From: Cyclostephanos tholiformis
Lineage: Eukaryota > Bacillariophyta > Thalassiosirophyceae > Thalassiosirales > Thalassiosiraceae
Direction: 5' to 3'
Length of the DNA: 13,000 bases
Assembly: GCA_036939975.1 (NCBI GenBank)
Contig: JALLPB010001010.1
Coordinates: 1 to 13,000 of the forward strand
Positions 8,036-13,000 of the stretch are shown here, piece after piece. Each line of letters begins with the position of its first letter. The first letter of the stretch is position 1. Under the pieces are notes generated by a model. That model was not told where the DNA came from, ran no database searches, and saw nothing but the letters and a program-made list of their open reading frames with translations. Made by a program: the position numbers and the translations under genes.

Positions 8036-8525
8036 GAGTGAGGGCATGAGTTTATTTGATCCTAAGGTATTTGAAGAAGCTTGCTCTCCTTTAACAGTAT
8101 CCTTGAGCTTCTGCTTTGGAGTACGATCTCCATGACGAATGATTATAATGATACAGCGCAGCTCTTCTTGGTGGGTATGAGCCGCACTTGTGGGGGGGAA
8201 AGATGCTGGATCGGATGCTAACTCGTGAGGAATATCGCTAACAGGACTAAAAAGCACAATATCATTTATCGCATCATCCCTGTATTTGACTCCACCGCAT
8301 CGTTCCTCCTCGGCACCACTCTTCTCCTTTGTGAAAATCGATGTAAGCCAAGACAGGGTTGGAACCCGCTGGAGGAGCATATTTTTCATTTTTGTGATAC
8401 CATCTACGGTATCTTTGATCATTGTAAAGAGAGGTGCCAGGGCAGAGAAGGATATCCTAGATTTGGGCTTCAGTGCCGCAAGCAGATGCTCTGTTAGAAT
8501 CTGAGCACAATCGTCATAATATTTC

Positions 8526-8608
8526 CTACAATGATATTGTTACAACCCCAATATGAGTAATGATTGAAAAAAATTGATCATAAACCATCGGTTATCTCTG
8601 TCACTTGC
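8526..8608 (-). other. GC-AG intron in the VIP1 fragment (83 bases)
   Basis: On the minus strand the exon ends ACTAG, followed by the donor GCAAGT (the usual consensus of the rare GC-AG class). The acceptor is TTGTAG ending at 8526. Joining gives KNTRKYYDDCAQ, as in PPIP5K proteins. A GT donor a few bases downstream (after CAA) would not give the conserved Lys-Tyr-Tyr junction. Confidence 0.7.
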
Positions 8609-8728
8609 CTAGTATTCTTCACGAACGACCAACCATTGACGTCAATAACAAATGAGACAAGGGATTCACCCTTTTGAATCCGAAGGATATCGAAGCCACA
8701 GACCAATTGCTTGAAAACCAATGTAATT

Positions 8729-8834
8729 CTGATGCAGAACAATGAAGACATCAAACGGGAGATGGGGCGTAAATAGTGCAAACAAACACAGCCGAAGAAA
8801 AGGACAAAAAGTATATCATCAATATTGAACTCAC
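8729..8834 (-). other. GT-AG intron in the VIP1 fragment (106 bases)
   Basis: On the minus strand the exon ends CAGGAG and is followed by GTGAGT. The acceptor is CTGCATCAG ending at 8729. Joining splits an Arg codon (AG/A) and gives [18 protein letters not shown], matching the expected PPIP5K order. A retained intron argues against a retrocopy. Confidence 0.75.
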
Positions 8835-9933
8835 CTCCTGGCGATCTCCTAAATCAAACCTCCTTCCCATCGGCATTCCTCTTCACTTTGCCGTCAATGG
8901 TGGGACTCTTACGAGCCTCGACGTGTCCATAATCCAGCCAAACTGTGTACATCTTGACGTCCGTGCCTCTTGACGAAGGACTTGTAGATATAACTCCCAT
9001 CCCTACGTATCTTGTTGATCTCCGGATAAAACTTGGAGGAACGGTCCCCTACCTTCCGGAACAGTTTCTTGCACCCACCCCCAGCCAAGCTCGGGTATTA
9101 TATCGCGATGATGTGATCGTCGGTATTTACCGGCTTCTCCACGAATGGCTTATAGATGACGACGCCATTAACCTCGATGTGGTTGTTGTGCTCTTTGATC
9201 TCTGGCTCCTCCTTACGGAGGCTGTTACGTCTGGAAGGAGATGGAGGCGGGACGCCGCCATCTCCCGCCCTTTCCTTCTGAATGGAAGTCGACACGTACC
9301 CATCCCTACTCGCGAAGACGTGGTGGGGGACGTCGATGCCGCTTGCCACGAGGAGTTCGTACACCCGTCTCCTGTCCATGAGGGTTCGCTGCATGCCCAA
9401 ATCGTTCAGTAGGTAAGGCCTCTGCAGCGCGGCGTACTGCTCTGCTTTTTCTAATGGATAGTCATCGCTGTAGAACGCGATGAGGACGTTGCATACTGGC
9501 CAGGACTCCGCGGGGTCGTTCAGTATGACATCGTCGCCGAAGAATATCAGTTCGAATGATTCTGGTTCGAGCCTCTTGAGGATTTCCCGCACCTCCGACT
9601 TGTCCGATCGCGTCGTTGGCGAGGTTGGCACGCGAGCTGCGTCCGGCACGTTGTCAATGGATGCCACCTCCGGCGGGGCGGACCTCGGCCGAGTGCTATG
9701 CAGGGTGATCGAGGCGGAGATCGATGTCTCGTGACGGGTCGAGGCCGTTGAAATGCGTGAGAGGGGGGAGGACCTTTGCCGCATGGCCGACGACGCGCGC
9801 ACCGAGTCAGCTGGTGCGCGTGAGGCGCGAGCATCTTATCCTGATGATACTGTCGTCATTGGCCAAATTCGTTTCCGCCGATGCGACGGAGTACCTTGCG
9901 TCCCTGACGATGACGACTACGGTGGCGCATGTG

Positions 9934-10125
9934 CTCGGCGAACCAGCGCACCACGCCCTGGAAGTCGTAACCGTGATCTATCACGGACGTGTGGGCGGGC
10001 GACGGTCCCCCCCTCCCGGATGCGCTGTCCCAGCCTGCGTACCCGAGCAACGACATACCCCCGGACTTAGCCGGGCTGTCGATCATGCCCGGGCTGTCCA
10101 CCATCATGAAGTCGATGTTCTTCAT
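9934..10125 (-). pseudogene. EHD/dynamin-like GTPase fragment
   Basis: One minus frame reads NIDFMMVDSPGMIDSP (about 10079-10121) and then GYDFQGVVRWFAE (about 9938-9976). Asp-Ser-Pro-Gly is the G3 (DxxG) switch II motif, and the RGYDF..V..WFAE block is characteristic of EHD-type dynamin-superfamily ATPases/GTPases that reshape membranes. Between the two motifs lies a Gly/Ser-rich stretch of about 30 residues that I do not expect in the family. The P-loop, the downstream G4 motif and the whole remainder are missing. After WFAE the frame continues to a stop without homology; a neighbouring frame (about 9840-9935) holds a hydrophobic strand that could be the decayed continuation. It directly follows the nadB fragment on the same strand. 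This is a short piece of a gene, not a gene. Confidence 0.6.
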
Positions 10126-10642
10126 CCCCCCCCTCACCTTGAGCGTCTGCCACGGCGAGCCCCACGCACGCCACATCGTGCAGCGTAGCCACCTCCCTCC
10201 TCCCACGCGCCCCCCCCCCCATCTCGTCCCACAGCCGATCGGCCACGTCGAGTATCGCTGACAGCTCCAACGACGCGCGTTCGAGACCGGAGACGGAACG
10301 GACCATGCCGACGTCCTCCCACATGATGGATTTGAGGCGCGTCAACGCCGCGGACGCCTCCCGCGCCACGACGGCGTCGTCGGGGCGGGAGGACGACGTG
10401 GAAGCGATCGTTGTCGCCGATTGATGCTCGATCAGGTGTCGGGCCCGGTCCATCGACGCCCTCGTCACATCCGCCATCTTGTTTAAGTCGTCGACCGCCC
10501 ACCCCCCCGACGACCTTGCCGATGGACAAGCCGAAGACCAATCCCTCGAGCAGGCTCGTGCTTGCGAGTCGATTGCCGCCGTGCAATCCCATCCTCGCTG
10601 CAGGTTGCTATAACGACATCGTCGTCCTGTCCTCTCCCCCCC
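10007..10642 (-). repeat. Cluster of poly-C (minus-strand poly-G) runs
   Basis: C runs on the + strand occur at 10007-10013 (7), 10126-10133 (8), 10210-10220 (11), 10502-10508 (7) and 10636-10642 (7). At least one (10502-10508) coincides with a reading-frame change in the nadB fragment. They could be slippage products or sequencing errors. Confidence 0.7.
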
Positions 10643-10960
10643 GGCGCCAGCGATCGAGCTGACGGAGGAGACGATGCAGCCGTCGAGGTTGGTCGTAACC
10701 CCCCTGCACGCGTAGTGGGCCGCGGGCGTCACGGGTATGTCTGCCCTCGTCAGGTCCAACGACCCTGAACGCAGCGACGTCAAATGGGCGTGTACGCCAG
10801 GGAAGCACCAGACGCGCCACACAGGATCGCGAGGTATGCGCCGTGATGACGTCCGTCACCCGACGATGACAACAAGCGCCACGACATCCCTTGGCCGATG
10901 GACAACTCTGGTCCAATATGTCGAATGCCGGGCCGGTCGAAGATTTGCCATCGAAGCCGG
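10130..10960 (-). pseudogene. nadB: L-aspartate oxidase fragment (C-terminal half)
   Basis: L-aspartate oxidase is an FAD enzyme that makes iminoaspartate for NAD synthesis. Several minus-frame blocks match its C-terminal half in order: ELSHRPRDVVA near 10890, DIPVTPAAHYAC (about 10710-10745, the conserved substrate/FAD-side His-Tyr block), GLHGGNRLASTSLLEGLVFG (about 10535-10592), a helical region RLKSIMWEDVGMVRSVSGLE (about 10280-10340) and EVATLHDVACVGLAVADAQ ending near 10153. The blocks lie in different frames. A seven-base C run at 10502-10508 explains one frame change, and several codons before GLHGG are missing. The last block ends at CAAG/GTGAGG, a good splice donor, so an intron began here, but the sequence soon turns into the EHD piece. 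The FAD-binding N-terminus is absent. Confidence 0.72.
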
Positions 10961-11190
10961 ACGATGACGACGGGGGTTGAACCCCAGAGCCCGCTCGATG
11001 TCCTGACCGCAATGGCCAATCTCCTATTGGGCGGGCATTTGCTGCAGTTTGACCCAGTGTTTCTGTCATTGCTGTAAGTAATACCTTACTACTAAGAAGT
11101 TGTGTCACCAGAGAGTATTTCCAACTGAACTTATTTTTTCGCCACCAATTCATTCCTCCCTCCCAAGAAGTAGTTAACAAACATCCGCCA
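10961..11190 (+). other. Spacer between the nadB fragment and the RRM-type gene start
   Basis: Base composition changes at about 11040 from GC-rich to AT-richer. The stretch 11120-11190 is pyrimidine-rich (TTATTTTTTCGCC, CATTCCTCCCTCCC) and may be the 5' leader or core promoter of the gene starting at 11191. No definite promoter element can be named. Confidence 0.3.
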
Positions 11191-11438
11191 ATGGCCAACA
11201 AGGAGAGGGCGAGGGTGGGGGAGGAGGATTACAGCAGCATCCACGAGGGCGAGGAAGGATTCTACGAGCGCGGGGTTGGCGGCGGCCTCGGGGGCCACGT
11301 GCCCCAGAAGAAGGGGAGCTATGTTGAGCCTGGGATGGAGCATCTGACCACAAACATATTCGACGGGAACCTCGATCTGGATCCGATGACGACCAAGGAG
11401 GAGCTGATGGACGCTTTCAGGCAATTCGGTGAGGTGCA
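11191..11438 (+). pseudogene. Truncated start of an RRM protein, SR140/U2SURP-like
   Basis: The ORF starts at ATG 11191. It gives an acidic/Gly-rich N-terminus, then KKGSYVEPGMEHLTTNIFDGN and KEELMDAFRQFGEVH. TTNIF.GNL (RNP2-like strand, residues 53-61) and the helix EELMDAFRQFG (residues 70-80) are the first strand and helix of an RNA-recognition motif. The basic/Gly segment before TTN is reminiscent of the U2 snRNP-associated protein SR140, but assignment below RRM level is tentative. Homology ends after GEVH at about 11438; the next codons are AT-rich and do not give the RNP1 strand. A donor-like GTGAGG at 11429 could instead mark the end of exon 1. Either the gene was cut here by an insertion, or an intron longer than the rest of the window begins. 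Confidence 0.5.
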
Positions 11439-11579
11439 TTACTTTAGATCCGCGATTTATATTATTAATATTCCAGCCCTTTTATATAGATTCATCGTAG
11501 CAAGACTTCCACATCATTTTCAGCTTCATCTCGCCCTCCTGATGAAGCTCTCTCGCTGAACATCACCAAGGAACGGACG
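11439..11579 (+). other. AT-rich stretch before the dioxygenase-like ORF
   Basis: Begins with an AT-rich block (ATTTATATTATTAATATTCC) and then becomes coding-like: the frame of the downstream ORF is open from 11490, after a TAG at 11487-11489. It may hold the promoter and leader of the downstream gene, or a 3' splice site (CCAG at about 11477 or ATATAG at 11489) if the ORF is a later exon. Confidence 0.35.
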
Positions 11580-13000
11580 ATGGCTCCACCTTTGCACCTA
11601 TACGATAGGCCAGATTATGCACACCACAGTTACTGCCCTCGAGAGACTGACCCACACCCACATGATGATAAAGCCACGAAGCCACATTACATTCAACATG
11701 TATCATGTGCATCCTTGGATGTCAGTGATCAAGCATCACAATCATCAACTCAAAGTGGTGGTGTCATTGTTGATCGCACTTGTGAAAGTGTTCACTACCA
11801 TCACAGGGACCATTGTAATGATGTCCCCTATGTTGATAGCTGCCACACTCGTGTTGATCCAATGGATCACCAACTCCCTGAGCACACCAAGCAAGCTTCT
11901 ACTCCTTGGTGTCATGTATTCAAGTCAAGTACTCCCTCATCTCTACGGACACAGGCAGCATCTGTCGCACACCTGCAACCAATATCAGGACTAAAATCTA
12001 CTCATCGTAGATCCAGAAGAGCAAAAAGAAAACACTCCAAACAACAACAGCTTCTCAGGGAATGTTTTCTCACCAGGGAGAAATCTTTGATGCTATCCCT
12101 GAAAGAGATTAGAGATCAATGCATAGTTTTTGATGGCGGTGATGAAGACACCCCCCGCATACTGCCACCTGATGGTTTTAATTGGCATTGCATCAGAGTT
12201 GGAATGGAAATCTCTATCGAAGATGAAGTTGATGCTCAAGTTGGACTCACATCTTCATGGATTAATAATGCCCTTCCATTTATTCGAGTCCCACGAGCCA
12301 TGGCACTTGGAATTATTGGTGACTGTGACCTCACCAAGATCATCTATGCTCTTGATGCCTGTCTAAAATTAAAGAGATCATACCGTGGTGACAGCAGGAG
12401 AATTTTCTCCGATCAACCAGGGGAGTGTATTAAATTCTGTTGTGCTGGAATTCAAGTGTCGAGGAACAGCAAGAAGGTCCATGATAATGCTCCATTCATG
12501 GAAAATCTCTCGCAGCACCACTGGAATGCAATAACATGGATTATGAGATCAGCTGAAATGTGCTTTGAAACCATCAATGATCACCAAGTAATTAGTCAGA
12601 TTCATCATGCCAAGAAACAAGTACCCTTCAAAACGATGACAACACCATCATCAGTTGGTGGTTCTACATTCAAGTATTATGGCTCTATGGCAATTGGGTG
12701 TAATGTCTTTCTCCCATGTCACACAGACCAAGACTTCACAATGAGTATTGTTCAGCCATTTCTGCGTGGTGTGAGCAAATATGATGTTGATGATGCAATA
12801 GTTGTATATTTTTGTTTCCCAACATTGGGTGTCTCCATTCCTTTAAGACCTGGTGATTATTTGTTTTTCAATCCCCTAATCCCTCATTGTGTATCATCAA
12901 GATGCAAGCACACCCAAGATGTACTGCTTGTGACAATGTATCTCAAAACTGCAGTCATTGGCTTAAACAACAATGACATTGATATCACCCAGGCACAGGC
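11580..13000 (+). CDS. Putative 2-oxoglutarate/Fe(II) dioxygenase, 3' end beyond window
   Basis: A single frame stays open from 11490 to the window edge; ATG 11580 gives at least 473 residues. Residues 1-150 are rich in His, Ser, Asp and Gln and look disordered, followed by a basic patch (STHRRSRRAKRKHSKQQQ, about residues 145-162). The C-terminal part carries the iron-binding pattern of the double-stranded beta-helix dioxygenases. His-x-Asp is at residues 381-383 (CHTDQDF, codons 12720-12728), a second His at 436 in NPLIPHCVSSR (codon 12885) after a typical RPGDYLFFN strand turn, and Arg at 441 as a candidate 2-oxoglutarate ligand. The layout resembles TET/JBP-type and related oxygenases, but the substrate cannot be read from the sequence. 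The ORF is uninterrupted and AT-richer than its left neighbours, unlike the decayed fragments beside it. It may be a host gene, part of a mobile element, or virus-derived. Confidence 0.55.
   Translation, partial: MAPPLHLYDRPDYAHHSYCPRETDPHPHDDKATKPHYIQHVSCASLDVSDQASQSSTQSGGVIVDRTCESVHYHHRDHCNDVPYVDSCHTRVDPMDHQLPEHTKQASTPWCHVFKSSTPSSLRTQAASVAHLQPISGLKSTHRRSRRAKRKHSKQQQLLRECFLTREKSLMLSLKEIRDQCIVFDGGDEDTPRILPPDGFNWHCIRVGMEISIEDEVDAQVGLTSSWINNALPFIRVPRAMALGIIGDCDLTKIIYALDACLKLKRSYRGDSRRIFSDQPGECIKFCCAGIQVSRNSKKVHDNAPFMENLSQHHWNAITWIMRSAEMCFETINDHQVISQIHHAKKQVPFKTMTTPSSVGGSTFKYYGSMAIGCNVFLPCHTDQDFTMSIVQPFLRGVSKYDVDDAIVVYFCFPTLGVSIPLRPGDYLFFNPLIPHCVSSRCKHTQDVLLVTMYLKTAVIGLNNNDIDITQAQ

Larger units (their letters stand above)
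8095..9802 (-). pseudogene. Inositol pyrophosphate synthase (VIP1/PPIP5K) fragment with introns
   Basis: Intact PPIP5K enzymes carry an N-terminal ATP-grasp kinase domain that phosphorylates inositol hexakisphosphate or InsP7, followed by a histidine-acid-phosphatase-like domain. Here the kinase half is recognisable. The frame from about 9630 down reads REILKRLEPESFELIFFGDD, then WPVCNVLIAFYS, RPYLLNDLGMQ and KPFVEKPVNTDDH. Later exons give [24 protein letters not shown] and YYDDCAQIL. The last exon reaches IIRHGDRTPKQK (8110-8139), the signature of the phosphatase domain, and homology stops there, so nearly all of that domain is missing. Lesions are TAA at 9098-9100 where Tyr is expected, a frameshift near 8970, TGA at 8854-8856 and a short deletion beside it. 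The first 60 codons from 9802 show no homology. Clearly VIP1-derived and almost certainly non-functional. Confidence 0.85.

Noticed and set aside
8526..8834. VIP1 copy as a processed retrocopy
   Set aside because: Two introns with proper donors and acceptors are retained, so it came from genomic DNA.
8854..9100. Stop-codon reassignment to explain in-frame stops in VIP1
   Set aside because: Both TAA and TGA occur together with frameshifts and a deletion, and the retroelement has similar stops at different codon types; decay explains it better than a variant code.
10067..10822. Single 251-residue minus-strand protein
   Set aside because: Only parts (PAAHYAC block and the MWEDVG...VADAQ region) match nadB; the middle and the end are out-of-frame read-through across frame breaks and past a splice donor, so it is not one real protein.
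10608..11201. Minus-strand ORF of 197 codons
   Set aside because: Low-complexity Arg/Ser-rich read-through overlapping nadB remnants in another frame and the antisense of the RRM gene leader.
11617..11994. + strand ORF of 125 codons
   Set aside because: Alternative frame of the much longer dioxygenase-like ORF; hydrophobic and without motif.

Overview
The window looks like nuclear DNA from a eukaryote, most likely a diatom or a related stramenopile. The gene fragments contain short spliceosomal introns (83 and 106 bases). The reverse transcriptase and recombinase motifs resemble repeat families I associate with diatoms and oomycetes. A SAP-domain protein has a C-terminal pattern I recall only as unnamed diatom proteins. 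The taxon is inferred; no marker gene fixes it.

Left half (1 to about 6350): a degraded retrotransposon on the + strand that carries a tyrosine recombinase instead of a DDE integrase, as in the DIRS/PAT/Ngaro order. The layout is a noncoding leader, a Gln/Asn/Pro-rich gag-like ORF (365-1714) with a broken continuation to about 2830, a reverse transcriptase with YVDD (3095-4264), an RNase H region (4261-5246) and a tyrosine recombinase (5215-6348). It has several frameshifts, in-frame stops at key positions and a 7-base tandem duplication, so this copy cannot move on its own. Terminal repeats were not recognised, and the left end may lie outside the window.

Middle (6350-8035): noncoding sequence with two groups of degenerate repeats (three GGTACATAAA copies, then several CACCTRAAAG-type copies), followed by an intact ORF for a SAP-domain protein (7205-8035).

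Right-centre (about 8095-10960, minus strand): a mosaic of broken pieces of three unrelated host genes in the same orientation. They are the C-terminal part of an L-aspartate oxidase (nadB), a short EHD/dynamin-like GTPase piece, and the kinase half of an inositol pyrophosphate synthase (VIP1/PPIP5K) that keeps its introns and stops at the start of the phosphatase domain. Frameshifts, stops and clustered poly-C runs mark it as non-functional. Several gene fragments side by side with introns kept suggest capture by a transposon (Helitron or Pack-type) or repeated non-homologous joining.

Right end (11191-13000, + strand): the start of an RRM-type splicing-factor-like gene that loses homology at about 11438. 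An AT-richer block follows, with a long open frame (11580 to beyond 13000) whose end shows the HxD...H...R arrangement of a 2-oxoglutarate/Fe(II) dioxygenase. That ORF is uninterrupted for over 470 codons and is the best candidate for an uncharacterised functional gene here.

The genes do not form one pathway. The window reads as a repeat-rich accessory region built from a dead retrotransposon, gene fragments and two apparently intact ORFs of unclear role.
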